A stretch of 64,000 bases of DNA, from NCBI GenBank assembly GCA_945893045.1, contig CAMDEA010000007.1, forward strand, positions 1 to 64,000, written 5' to 3'. The translations under genes were made by a program, and so were the position numbers. Positions 44,473-52,908 of this stretch are shown here, piece after piece. How positions within the stretch are numbered: position 1 is the first letter of the stretch; each line of letters starts with the position of its first letter. The notes beneath the pieces were generated by a model. That model searched no databases, was not told where the DNA came from, and was given only the letters and a program-made list of their open reading frames with translations. The stretch is from Planctomyces sp. SH-PL62. Its GTDB lineage: Bacteria; Planctomycetota; Planctomycetia; Planctomycetales; Planctomycetaceae.

Positions 44473-45472
44473 ATTTCATTTTTGCTGACGCCGGTTCGAC
44501 GCGCGATTCGCCTTTAGTTTGCTCGGCGCTGGCTGGAACCGCACCTTCCTTCGGCGCAGCTTTCGCGGCGGCTCCGTCCTGAGCGGCCTGGCGAAGCACG
44601 GCCATGACTTCTTCAAGAGAGACTTCACGGCGACCGGTTTGCCGTTGCAGTTCTCGGCGGCGGCTGGCGATGTTGGCGTTTAACGCGAGCTTCATCAATT
44701 GGCCGCGGCGGAGTTCCAACACGCCTTCCATCTTGCCGGCCACTTGCTCGATCCAATTGGGTTGTTGCACCATCGCGACGTTCATCATCGCCATCCACAG
44801 GCTGACTTCACGAAAGTTGCGATCGGCCATCGCGTGACTGACGGGCGAGATCAGTTTGGCGGTGATATCCACCGGCTGCGACGGGAACGACACGAACATG
44901 TCCAGCGTGTGCGTCACGGTCGTCTGGCCGTCGTCCGTCTTTTGAAATGTCGGTTGCAGGTGCAGCAGTGCTCGCGCCTTGATCGGCTTGAACAGCAGCG
45001 GGCTTTTGAACGAGCCTTCGCAGACAACGATTTGCCGTTCGGCGGACGCATGCAAGACTTCGATGGTCCCGGTCGAGCCGTCGTGCGAGTCCGCCTCGAA
45101 GTCAGTCGGACTGGTCTGCCACATCTCGAACGTCGAGATATCCATCACGCGCCAGATGCTGACCGCGACATCGGGATGACTCAGGAAGAAGTTGTAGACA
45201 TCCGGCTCGGAGACAAACTTCAGCGTCGGCATGCGTCGGAACAAGCTGACGTTCTTGATGATCTCGTCCGCTTTGGGACGCACATCGGCCGCGATCTTGT
45301 CGAGCGGCAGGTCTACCAGCGCCTTCTTCCGAGTCGCCGTCACCGAACTGCCGGGAGATGTGACCTCGACTTCAATTTGAGGCTTGGCATCTTCAGCGGG
45401 GCAGGGCATTGCGCCGAGCCACCAGAACGCGCCGAGAGCGACGATTCCCCCGACCCAATTTCGTCGCGGCAT
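44471..45472 (-). CDS. secreted protein of unknown function
   Basis: A 333-residue protein with a short signal peptide (GGIVALGAFWWLGAMPCPA). A beta-rich middle (PDVAVSIWRVMDISTFEMWQ; IEVLHASAERQIVVCEG) leads to an alanine/lysine-rich helical end (KAAPKEGAVPASAEQ), partly repeat-flanked. No family recognised; the middle would fit a periplasmic ligand-binding fold, a guess only. Start at 45472 directly before the hydrophobic core. Its stop codon comes from the palindrome at 44375-44472. Neighbours give no clear context. Confidence 0.7.
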   Translation of the reverse strand: MPRRNWVGGIVALGAFWWLGAMPCPAEDAKPQIEVEVTSPGSSVTATRKKALVDLPLDKIAADVRPKADEIIKNVSLFRRMPTLKFVSEPDVYNFFLSHPDVAVSIWRVMDISTFEMWQTSPTDFEADSHDGSTGTIEVLHASAERQIVVCEGSFKSPLLFKPIKARALLHLQPTFQKTDDGQTTVTHTLDMFVSFPSQPVDITAKLISPVSHAMADRNFREVSLWMAMMNVAMVQQPNWIEQVAGKMEGVLELRRGQLMKLALNANIASRRRELQRQTGRREVSLEEVMAVLRQAAQDGAAAKAAPKEGAVPASAEQTKGESRVEPASAKMK

Positions 45473-45640
45473 GTCTCGAACCTTCCTTGGCCAACTTGCC
45501 TGGTTTATCTCGGCGAGCGTTACCGGCAGCGCATCCGCAGCAGACAGTGATTCATTTCATTCAATCGGCAAGCTCTTCCCAGCATCCGCATGGAATCTCG
45601 GCGGCAGAATTTGCGCCTCTCCAACCGTGCTGATGGAGTT

Positions 45641-45707
45641 CATTCGCGCTCCATTTCATTCGCGCGGCCAATGCGAAGTGCCGCGCGAATGAAGTGGAGC
45701 GCGAATG
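45641..45707. repeat. CATTCGCGCTCCA palindrome, copy 2
   Basis: Arms 45641-45668 and 45680-45707 are 28 bp and nearly perfect; copy 1 is at 26264-26329. Located between two same-strand genes. Confidence 0.87.
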
Positions 45708-45733
45708 AAACACGGGATTGACGAATCGCCGCG

Positions 45734-48571
45734 TTATTGCGGCGACTTCGCTGGCGAGGCACTGGTCAACACTTCGCGCAGGGCGTCTCGTAATTGATCC
45801 GCCAGCTTTGGGCCGCCTCCGACGAACAGTCGCGCGACTTTGCCCTCACGGTCGATGATGACCGTCTGCGGAATGGCGTTGGCCTGATACTTCGTCGCGG
45901 CCACACCGTCGATGTCCAGCGCGACGGTCAATTGCAGCTTGTGACGTTCCAGCATCGCGGTGATCGCTTTAGCCGGCTCTTCCAAATTGACGGCGATCAG
46001 TTGCACGCCCTGGTCGTCGAATTCGTGAACCACCTTCTCCACCAGCGGCATGGATTGCAGACAGGGACCGCACCACGTCGCCCAAAAGTCGAGCACGATC
46101 ACCTTGCCCTTCTGATCGGCCAGATGAAACTTCTTGCCGCCGCTCCCCAGCAGTTCGAGATTGAAGTCCGGTGCCGGTTTCCCGACCAGCGGCGATTCGA
46201 TCCCCGGCGCGCGGCCGTCGGGATTCGAGCCATCCACATCCATCGCGATCTTTGGTTCGACCGCGCGATGCAGCCTCCAACGATGATAGGCCAAGTCCGC
46301 CGCCGACTTTTCGATCTCGGCACCGATCAGCAATTGATCGACTTGATCGACTTCTGTTTTGCAGTTTCCCAGCACGTCGCTTTTGCCAGACAGAGCCTTG
46401 TCAGCGAATTGATCGGGGAAGAACGTCAGCCGGATTCCGTCACTGCGCAAAGCCTGCACGCGAGTCGGCCCCGTGCTCTTGCCTTCGGCGAGCGGGGTCC
46501 GCCGCGGCGGATCAGCCCCCCGGTTCATCGGCGTCGAGTTGACTGCGTCCGCTGACGAATTCACCGGGGGGCTGACGCCGCCCCGCTCGCCAGTTGCGTT
46601 TGCAGCATCTGTCAGTTCATCCGGATGAAACCAGATGATCTGCGAGATGCGATCGCGCGGAATCTTTTTCGTCTCGATGCGGACTTCGAGACGCAGTTCC
46701 AGATCATCCATGTCGATGATTCGACCGCGCAGGAAGTCGCCGCTCTTCGAGCGGATCAACTGCGTCGGCGGCGAGTCGCGTTGCATGCGCGGCAGCGTCA
46801 GCAACCGTTCGCGTTTCGTTTTGTTGAGCTTCGGCGGACCATCGACCACGGTCAGTTCGACGGCTTTGACTTTGTCGTGCGGAACGAACGTCGCGTCAGA
46901 CAAAGTCGTTTTGAAGTTGACGCCTTCCTCGGTGATCTTGGTCACTTCGCAGGGGATCGTATCTCCGCTTCGGAGGTGCATCGTGCGTTTGCCGATCGCG
47001 GTTGCTGGCGCGGCGGCGTTCGGACCGCCGGCCAGAGCTTTCAAAAAGGCATCCGCGAAGCCGACGGGCTGCGGCTGCGGCTGTTGTTGCTGCACGACCT
47101 TGGGCTTCGGCGGCGGCGGGTCGCGATAGACAATGCGCCCTGAGACTCCGGAGCGCAATGGGCTGGAGGTCGCGCTGAAGTCGGGCTGCCAGACGAGACA
47201 GCTCGCGTCCGGTTGTTCGCGACCGGCCATCAATCGGCCGTGCAGACGCAAGCCGTCAATTTCCAATCGGCCTGCGCGACCTTCGGGTGAATTCGTCGTT
47301 GAAAGTTTCTCTCGAGTCCCTACGGCCAGCGATCGCAGGTCCGACAGCGGCAATCGCAATGGCTCTTGGATCGCGGGATTGGTCAGCCGCAGATGATCGT
47401 CAGCGATGCTAGTGAGTTCGCCGCTCAGCCGCGTGCCGTCCAGATAGACCGCACGGAACGCGCGCGCGGCTTCGTCATCCGGCGGTGAGAGAAACACGCT
47501 GGCGATCTGATCGGCCGCGACCTGCGTTTCATCATTGCCATCGCGCACGGTGAATTGTTTCTTGCCGGCGTCGAACGCGGACAGTTGGCCGTAAACGATC
47601 GAGCCGTCGGTACGATGCAGCCGCGATTTGTCCGCCTGCACTTCGCGCGGCGGCACTCCGTTCCAGCGGCTGATCCGCAGTCGTTCCAGCCGCAAGTCAC
47701 CGCGCTTGTTGGTCAATCGCAGGCCAGAGTGAACCTGCGGCTTGCGCGGCGTGACATTGATCTGCCCGCGCGGCACACCGCTGGGCGAGTACACCAGCAG
47801 CCGGCCCTTCTCCTGATCCAGATACGCCAGGAAGTGTGCTCGGCCCGCGCCCGACGGCGTTTCCTGAACCGAATCGACGTCCGCTTCTCTTCCGAGCTCG
47901 CAGCGCACGACCAACTCGTTGTCCCAGATCTCGAACCGAAACGCGCGCTTGAAGACGGACTCGTCATCGGCGTCGCTGACACCCAGCGCGAACACGAAGT
48001 CGGGCTTGTTCTTCCAGGCGATTTCAAACTCGATAATCGCCTGAGCCGGGATGCCGAAGTCGCCACGAATGTTGGCTCCTTCTTGGTCCGTGACCGGCTG
48101 GCCCCCTTCTTCTCGCCAGAGCTTGTTGGCCGAAGTTTCTTTCCACTCGGTCAAACCGCTGGGGCCGAGATAAATCAAATCGGCCCCGCTGCTCCAGCGA
48201 TACAGCCGCCGAATCTGGTCCCGCTTGACGTGCAACCGTCCCAGTCGCGCGACTTCCACTTCCGCCGCGTCATCCGTCAGCGCCAGCAATTCGCCGAAGA
48301 GCACATCACCGGCCGCGAGTTCCAGACAGTACTCACCGGTCGGCTTGGGGAGCTTCGACGGGATCAGGTACTGCACCGCGGTCACGCCACCCAGCGAAAA
48401 CTCAAACGGCTGCGTGAACCGCGACGCCTGCCAACGTAAGACGCTCGGTTGCTCCGAACCCTTCAGTTCTCCGGGCACGAAGCCGCCGTTGGTCAGATGC
48501 AGTACAGAGTCATCCGCGCCGAATGCCGGCACGCACAACAACAGAACTGTCAGCGAAGCAATCGTTCTCAT
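45734..48571 (-). CDS. large secreted protein with C-terminal thioredoxin (TlpA-like) domain
   Basis: A 945-residue protein. The signal peptide (SLTVLLLCVPAFGAD) is followed by about 750 residues of beta-rich sequence with repeated 'L..G....G.L......L.L.......' units (for example DSVLHLTNGGFVPGELKG, TMHLRSGDTIPCEVTK, RSKSGDFLRGRIIDM), which look like small beta-barrel or Sm/PRC-like repeats. The last 150 residues are a TlpA-type thioredoxin: GKPAPDFNLELL, WATWCGPC (catalytic WCGPC), NAIPQTVIIDREG (cis-Pro loop). Probably a periplasmic thiol oxidoreductase tethered to a binding module. An in-frame palindrome (46487-46591) codes for the linker before the thioredoxin part. Confidence 0.8.
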   Translation of the reverse strand: MRTIASLTVLLLCVPAFGADDSVLHLTNGGFVPGELKGSEQPSVLRWQASRFTQPFEFSLGGVTAVQYLIPSKLPKPTGEYCLELAAGDVLFGELLALTDDAAEVEVARLGRLHVKRDQIRRLYRWSSGADLIYLGPSGLTEWKETSANKLWREEGGQPVTDQEGANIRGDFGIPAQAIIEFEIAWKNKPDFVFALGVSDADDESVFKRAFRFEIWDNELVVRCELGREADVDSVQETPSGAGRAHFLAYLDQEKGRLLVYSPSGVPRGQINVTPRKPQVHSGLRLTNKRGDLRLERLRISRWNGVPPREVQADKSRLHRTDGSIVYGQLSAFDAGKKQFTVRDGNDETQVAADQIASVFLSPPDDEAARAFRAVYLDGTRLSGELTSIADDHLRLTNPAIQEPLRLPLSDLRSLAVGTREKLSTTNSPEGRAGRLEIDGLRLHGRLMAGREQPDASCLVWQPDFSATSSPLRSGVSGRIVYRDPPPPKPKVVQQQQPQPQPVGFADAFLKALAGGPNAAAPATAIGKRTMHLRSGDTIPCEVTKITEEGVNFKTTLSDATFVPHDKVKAVELTVVDGPPKLNKTKRERLLTLPRMQRDSPPTQLIRSKSGDFLRGRIIDMDDLELRLEVRIETKKIPRDRISQIIWFHPDELTDAANATGERGGVSPPVNSSADAVNSTPMNRGADPPRRTPLAEGKSTGPTRVQALRSDGIRLTFFPDQFADKALSGKSDVLGNCKTEVDQVDQLLIGAEIEKSAADLAYHRWRLHRAVEPKIAMDVDGSNPDGRAPGIESPLVGKPAPDFNLELLGSGGKKFHLADQKGKVIVLDFWATWCGPCLQSMPLVEKVVHEFDDQGVQLIAVNLEEPAKAITAMLERHKLQLTVALDIDGVAATKYQANAIPQTVIIDREGKVARLFVGGGPKLADQLRDALREVLTSASPAKSPQ
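46487..46591. repeat. in-frame GGCGAGCGGGG palindrome in the TlpA-fusion gene
   Basis: Arms 46487-46524 and 46563-46591; the left arm has an extra 9 bp relative to the family. It is translated as part of GERGGVSPPVNS ... MNRGADPPRRTPLAEGKS in the inter-domain linker. Same family as 7387 and 44375. Confidence 0.82.
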
Positions 48572-48588
48572 GGCGTCTTCATTCTGTT

Positions 48589-48688
48589 CGGCTGAAGGCT
48601 GTGGGCTGATGGCTGTCGGCTGTTATCTCAACCACGAAGATTTGGGATCACGGCCATCAGCTTTCAGCCAACAGCCATCAGCCCGGCC
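48589..48688. repeat. inverted pair of GGCTGNN heptamer arrays
   Basis: Five or more GGCTGNN units at 48589-48628 (CGGCTGA-AGGCTGT-GGGCTGA-TGGCTGT-CGGCTGT) and a complementary set at 48653-48688 (CCATCAG-CTTTCAG-CCAACAG-CCATCAG). It separates the TlpA-fusion gene from the toroid gene. Confidence 0.85.
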
Positions 48689-48693
48689 AAAAA

Positions 48694-49857
48694 CTATCGT
48701 TCATAGATCGGCAGGAACCGGTAATTCAGAGCGATGGCCAACAACGACAGCGTGGTCGAAGTCGCCGGGCCGAACTGACCTTTGAAGCTGCCGTCGGGGA
48801 GTTGTTGCGCTTTGAATTGTCGAATCAGCAACTTGTTCCATTTCTCCCAAGTCTCGACGTCTCCTTGGAACAACGCCTGAGCTTGATAGTAGCGCTGATA
48901 CTCCATCCAACCGAATCCAGACGGCCCGGTGAATTCCCACTTGTTGACGAGATACCCCAGCGTCGCCTTGTACTGCGGCAAGTCTTTTCTTCGAGCGACC
49001 GCGTACACGAGCGTGGCGATCGAAATGCGTGCCAACGATTCATCGAACCCGCCGATGCCGCCAGCGTAAGCAACCTGCCCCGACGCGGCGGTCATCTTCG
49101 TGTAATAGGAGATCGCCTTGTCGATGGATTCGTCAGGAATCTCGATGCCGGCATTCCGAGACGCCAGCAAGCCAACCAAGATCGCTCCACTGACCGACGT
49201 GTCCGCATCGGTCGCGTCGGGCGAGTATCGCCACGCGCCCGTTGGATTTTTCTTCTGCGAGGTAATCGCCGCACGGACCGCCAGCTCCAGCGCGGCTCCA
49301 ATCGAGCGTTGATCTTTCCCCTTCCCTTCCGGCCAGAGATTTCGGTCATCGACCGCCCCATAAGCCTCGGCCAAACCCAACATGCCAAAGCCGTGGTGAT
49401 ACATGCTGCTGCCGAGAATCCCGGTCGTCGCGCTCTGCTGCGAGATGATGTTACGGCACGCCTTCCGCACATGATTGCTGTACAGCCCAAAGTTCGGGTC
49501 TTCCCCCGAAGCCAGAAACACCATCAAGCCCAATCCAGTGACTCCCGGCCCTTGCTCGCCGCCACCACCCGACCAGTCACCATTCTCCGACTGCGTCGTC
49601 GCGAGATACTGCAACCCGCGGTCGTACATTTCCCGCACATCGCGCGGGACGACCTCGCCGATGCGTGCGTTGGGTGGCTGGGCCGCGGCCGGTGTGTCGA
49701 AGACGCCAAAGATCGAAAGCCCTGCGAGAAACGAACACAGTGCAAAGTGACGAGTGCAGAGTGCAAAGTGCAAAGTGCCGGACATGGCACCGCCTTCCTC
49801 ACTTTGCACTCTGCACTCTGCACTTTGCACTTTGCACTGTTTTGCTCGAATGCTCAT
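48694..49857 (-). CDS. alpha/alpha-toroid (squalene cyclase/prenyltransferase-like) secreted protein
   Basis: A 387-residue protein. ATG 49857 overlaps the upstream stop by 4 bp (ATGA). Residues about 4-45 are encoded by heptamer repeats (KVQSAECRVQS ... TLHFALCTRHFALC), of which the second half forms the hydrophobic core of the signal peptide (FLAGLSIFGVFDTPAAA). The mature part is an alpha/alpha barrel with QW-like repeats (YLATTQSENGDWSGGGG; GAWRYSPDATDADTSVSGAILVG; QLPDGSFKG), as in squalene cyclases, prenyltransferases and complement-like thioester proteins, but with no catalytic DxDD seen. Last gene of the VWA/DUF58 operon. Role unknown. Confidence 0.8.
   Translation of the reverse strand: MSIRAKQCKVQSAECRVQSEEGGAMSGTLHFALCTRHFALCSFLAGLSIFGVFDTPAAAQPPNARIGEVVPRDVREMYDRGLQYLATTQSENGDWSGGGGEQGPGVTGLGLMVFLASGEDPNFGLYSNHVRKACRNIISQQSATTGILGSSMYHHGFGMLGLAEAYGAVDDRNLWPEGKGKDQRSIGAALELAVRAAITSQKKNPTGAWRYSPDATDADTSVSGAILVGLLASRNAGIEIPDESIDKAISYYTKMTAASGQVAYAGGIGGFDESLARISIATLVYAVARRKDLPQYKATLGYLVNKWEFTGPSGFGWMEYQRYYQAQALFQGDVETWEKWNKLLIRQFKAQQLPDGSFKGQFGPATSTTLSLLAIALNYRFLPIYER
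49739..49839. repeat. inverted pair of AGTGCAA heptamer arrays at the 5' end of the toroid gene
   Basis: About six AGTGCNN units at 49739-49780 and the reverse-complementary array at 49799-49839. It lies directly behind the start codon at 49857 and supplies part of the signal peptide. The frame is currently ON; one unit gained or lost would shift it. Confidence 0.9.
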
Positions 49858-50885
49858 TCCCCTTCCTCCTCTTTCGCCAGCGCCCCGCTCTGCTTCAGCC
49901 ACTGCTCCAACCCGCGCACCTGAGCGAACTGCTGATTCAAAACTTTCCATTCCGTATCGCTGAACAGCGGCTTGAGCGTCTTCTCCGGGATCTTGGAGAT
50001 GTTCCACATCACAATGTAGTAATCCTGCTGCTGACCGAAGCTGCGGGGCGGTTTGGTTTCTTCGACGATCAGCGTGATCACCTTCTGCCGCTGCTCATCG
50101 CGCATCGGCAACGCGTTTTCGAGCATCGCCACGACCAACTCGACCTTCGCCCGGTACTGAAACTTCCGCCGCTCGCCGTCGATTTGCGAGTACTTCGAGA
50201 GCTGCTCCCCCTTGAGCATGTTGCGCAGCGTCTTGTGATAGAACGAGTCATCGCTAAACAACCCCGCTTGAAACTTCACTTGCAGCGGCGAGATGTCCTG
50301 CCAAATCTCGTTGAACTTCTGCTGGTCCTTGCGCACCAGCAGGAACTTCTTGCGGACGACCTCGACCGACTCGAAGAACCGCAGGATATCGCCACGTCCC
50401 GCCAACAGGAGTTTCTTCTTCTGAGCTTCGGAAAGTTGACACGCGCGATCCACGTCGTCCATTTGCAGCGTCAGCATCTGTTCCAACTTCTTCCGCGCCG
50501 CCACAGCCGTCGGGAAATTCTGAAAGACCCACTGGTCGAACTGATTCTCCGGCATCTCGAAGTTCTGCACTTGGGGTTGTCCCAAGACCGCTTCCTCCGG
50601 CGGATCGTCATCGTCTTGAGCGAACGCGCTGGAACATGCGCCAAGCAAGAATGCCATTGCTGTCAGCCACGAAGTGGCGGCGGAGTAAAGCCGTGGGCGC
50701 AAGCCCACGGAAAGGCCGGAAAACGATTGGGCCAGCCCCGAAGGGACGAAGCTCGATCCCGGCGTGGAATTCTGGTGTCGCCCCTCCGGGGCTTGATCAC
50801 ACAGAGTACGACACAACTGGGGGTTTGCGCCCCCGGCTAAATTCCGTCGTCGCTTCGCGACTATTCTCGGTGGTTGCCTCTTCAT
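49854..50885 (-). CDS. secreted LTxxQ-type paralogue 1 (signal region split by repeats)
   Basis: A 343-residue member of a four-gene tandem family. ATG 50885 overlaps the previous stop by one base (TGATG). The N-terminal 68 residues are mostly repeat-encoded (nested palindrome 50682-50844), separating MKRQPPRIVAKRRR from the signal core (WLTAMAFLLGACSSAFA). The mature part shares the family hallmarks: ENQFDQWVF, CQLSEAQKKKLLLAGRGD, then LKGEQLSKYSQID and FSDTEWKVLNQQF, helical L[TS]xxQ-like units. Such repeats resemble the LTxxQ motif of Spy/CpxP-type periplasmic chaperones (inference). It may be a periplasmic helical binding protein working with the VWA proteins of the same operon. Confidence 0.78.
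   Translation of the reverse strand: MKRQPPRIVAKRRRNLAGGANPQLCRTLCDQAPEGRHQNSTPGSSFVPSGLAQSFSGLSVGLRPRLYSAATSWLTAMAFLLGACSSAFAQDDDDPPEEAVLGQPQVQNFEMPENQFDQWVFQNFPTAVAARKKLEQMLTLQMDDVDRACQLSEAQKKKLLLAGRGDILRFFESVEVVRKKFLLVRKDQQKFNEIWQDISPLQVKFQAGLFSDDSFYHKTLRNMLKGEQLSKYSQIDGERRKFQYRAKVELVVAMLENALPMRDEQRQKVITLIVEETKPPRSFGQQQDYYIVMWNISKIPEKTLKPLFSDTEWKVLNQQFAQVRGLEQWLKQSGALAKEEEGE
50682..50844. repeat. nested palindrome inside the signal region of paralogue 1
   Basis: Outer arms 50682-50709 (AGCCGTGGGCGCAAGCCCAC hairpin) and 50817-50844 (hairpin of the GGGGGTTTGCGCCCCC type) match at about 80%. Inner arms 50732-50753 and 50776-50797 (GCCCCGAAGGG / CCCTCCGGGGC) are imperfect. The DNA is translated in frame and extends the leader by about 50 residues. 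Confidence 0.8.
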
Positions 50886-51922
50886 CAGTCCTTTGTCCCA
50901 TCTACCTTCGAGTCGGCCACGTCGTCCTCCTCGGCACGCACCGGCCATTGGCCAGATCTGCGGAGCGTCGCTTCGATCTGCTTGGCCTGTGTAATTTGCT
51001 TCTGGAGTGTTTCCCAAACCTCTTCGTGCAAGATCGGCTTTAAGCGATCCTCCAGTTTTCCCGCCTCCACAAGCACGACGTAATTGATGTAAGTGTGCCG
51101 AGTTTCCGGCAGATCGCCGTATTCGACCAGCACCTCGACGAATTTCTGCCGGCTGGCGACCGGGATCTTGACCCCGTTGGGCGTCCGCTCCCAAGTCAGG
51201 ATCGCGGATTCGATGACCGTTTTTTGCCGCTCGCGTTCGAGCTTCTGCCATTGAGCTCGCTGCTCGTCGGTCAGAATGTGCCGCAGAGTTTTCCGAAACA
51301 GCGAGTTCTCGCCAATGACGCCGATCTGCTGGGTCATTCGGAGTGGCCGCAATTTCTGAATGAATTCGACGTACTGCTGCTGGTTCATCGGTTTTGATGT
51401 CAGCTTCAGCCGCAATTCGGCCGTGCGGCTGATGAACTGTTCGACGTCCCCGCGTGCCGCCAGCTTCAGCTTCTTCTTCTGAGCCTCCGTCAGCGACACA
51501 TGCCGAGCGACCGCTTCAATCTCCACACTCGCATTGGCTTCCATCCGCTTCCGAAAGTCCGTGATCGAAGATTGTGGGTCAAGGTTTTGTACGACTTCCG
51601 CGACTTGCACCAACTCGATGACCTGCACGCCGTTCACTTGTCGGACCACTTGTGCCCTCGGAACCCCTTGGACTCTCTGCACCACATTCTGTTGCTGTCC
51701 GCCAAACACCATCTGATCGAACTGCTGCTCCGTGATCATGAATTGCCGCTCGCCAGGCACGACGACCGCCTCGTCGTCCTCTTCGTCGGCGAGAATCAGA
51801 GACGGTGTCATGAGGCTCGCGAACAAGCTCACCGTGAGCGAGAGGGCCAGCGCGAACTCGAAGTGCTCGCGTTGTGCGAGTCTGCAAGTCACGTCACGTT
51901 GTTCCCGCCGAAGACTCATCAT
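50885..51922 (-). CDS. secreted LTxxQ-type paralogue 2
   Basis: A 345-residue paralogue. Signal region: a long N-terminus ending in FALALSLTVSLFASLMTPSLILA. Shared hallmarks: TEQQFDQMVFGG, VSLTEAQKKKLKLAARGDVEQF, LTDEQRAQWQKLERERQK and LHEEVWETLQKQITQ. A Gln/Val-rich segment (QQQNVVQRVQGVPRAQVVRQVNG) distinguishes it. It overlaps both neighbours (TGATG), so the family is translated as a coupled set. Start choice is ATG 51922, the overlapping one. Function unknown; helical and acidic C-terminus (RAEEDDVADSKVDG). Confidence 0.8.
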   Translation of the reverse strand: MMSLRREQRDVTCRLAQREHFEFALALSLTVSLFASLMTPSLILADEEDDEAVVVPGERQFMITEQQFDQMVFGGQQQNVVQRVQGVPRAQVVRQVNGVQVIELVQVAEVVQNLDPQSSITDFRKRMEANASVEIEAVARHVSLTEAQKKKLKLAARGDVEQFISRTAELRLKLTSKPMNQQQYVEFIQKLRPLRMTQQIGVIGENSLFRKTLRHILTDEQRAQWQKLERERQKTVIESAILTWERTPNGVKIPVASRQKFVEVLVEYGDLPETRHTYINYVVLVEAGKLEDRLKPILHEEVWETLQKQITQAKQIEATLRRSGQWPVRAEEDDVADSKVDGTKD

Positions 51923-52908
51923 CAGTCCTTCGTTTCACCGTCGTCTGATGGCGTGACTGGCCAAGCGCCAGCGCGTCGCAAAGTCGGTTCGAGTTGCCGG
52001 GCCGCGAGCACCTGGGCTTGCAGCTTGTTCCAACTTTCATCGCCGAGCAACGGCTTGAAGCGGTTTTCGTGCCGTCCAATTTCTAATAAGACGATGGACT
52101 GCAAATGGGCATTCTGACTTCGCGGCAAGGTTGCGTGCTCAAGCAACTCGCCGATGAATCGTTTGCGATTGGCTTGACGGCGTTCGGTGATCGGCGTGTT
52201 TGGGTCGCTGTCCACCGCCCATTCGATGTTGGCTGTTGAAGCGAGGTTGATCAAAACGCCGTCGATCATTCGTAACTGCCGCTCGCGTTCGAGAGTTCGA
52301 TACCCCGCCCATTGACCGGGCGTCAGCGTGTTGTTGAGCGTCTTGCGGAGCAGAGTGTTTTCACCGAACTGCCAAGACTGGATCTCCAAGCGGAGCGACT
52401 GCAATTCGATCATCAATTCCGAGTATCGTTCGCGGCTGAGCGGAGCCGACGTGAGCTTCAATCGCAAATCGGCGACGTGGCTGGCAAGTTGATGAAAGTC
52501 TCCCTTTCCCGCCAACAGCAACTTCTTTTTTTGCGCTGCGGTCAGCGAACACTGCGAATCGACCGCCCGAAGTTCGGCAGCCAAACTCGAATCAAGCCGT
52601 TCTCGGAAGTCAGCCAGCGAGTTTGACGCCACCATCTCCGCCCGCCGGACGCCGTTAACCACATTTACCACTAGCACCGCACGACCACCACCGAACAAGA
52701 TCTGGTCGAATTGCTGCTCGGTCAGCTTGAAATTGGCCATGCGCGGGTCCGCGACAGCGATGTCATCATCCTCGTCAGCGGATGTGACGGACGCGCTGGT
52801 CAACATAGCAAACAAACAAAGGACCAAGCACGCACGCCAACGTCGGCCGTGCCGCTCGTTGATTCGGCGTGTCGAGTTCGCGCGAATTGTGGCGAAGCAA
52901 CGACTCAC
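51922..52908 (-). CDS. secreted LTxxQ-type paralogue 3
   Basis: A 328-residue paralogue with the N-terminal signal CLVLCLFAMLTSASVTSA, followed by the acidic EDDDIAVADP and the family hallmarks TEQQFDQILFGGG, CSLTAAQKKKLLLAGKGDF, LTPGQWAGYRTLERERQ, LGDESWNKLQAQVLAA. It overlaps paralogue 2 by one base and paralogue 4 by four, so the order of translation is 4, 3, 2, 1. The DDDxAV motif after the signal recurs as DEEDDEAVV in paralogue 2 and DDDDPPEEAV in paralogue 1, which suggests a conserved processing or calcium site. Confidence 0.8.
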   Translation of the reverse strand: MSRCFATIRANSTRRINERHGRRWRACLVLCLFAMLTSASVTSADEDDDIAVADPRMANFKLTEQQFDQILFGGGRAVLVVNVVNGVRRAEMVASNSLADFRERLDSSLAAELRAVDSQCSLTAAQKKKLLLAGKGDFHQLASHVADLRLKLTSAPLSRERYSELMIELQSLRLEIQSWQFGENTLLRKTLNNTLTPGQWAGYRTLERERQLRMIDGVLINLASTANIEWAVDSDPNTPITERRQANRKRFIGELLEHATLPRSQNAHLQSIVLLEIGRHENRFKPLLGDESWNKLQAQVLAARQLEPTLRRAGAWPVTPSDDGETKD

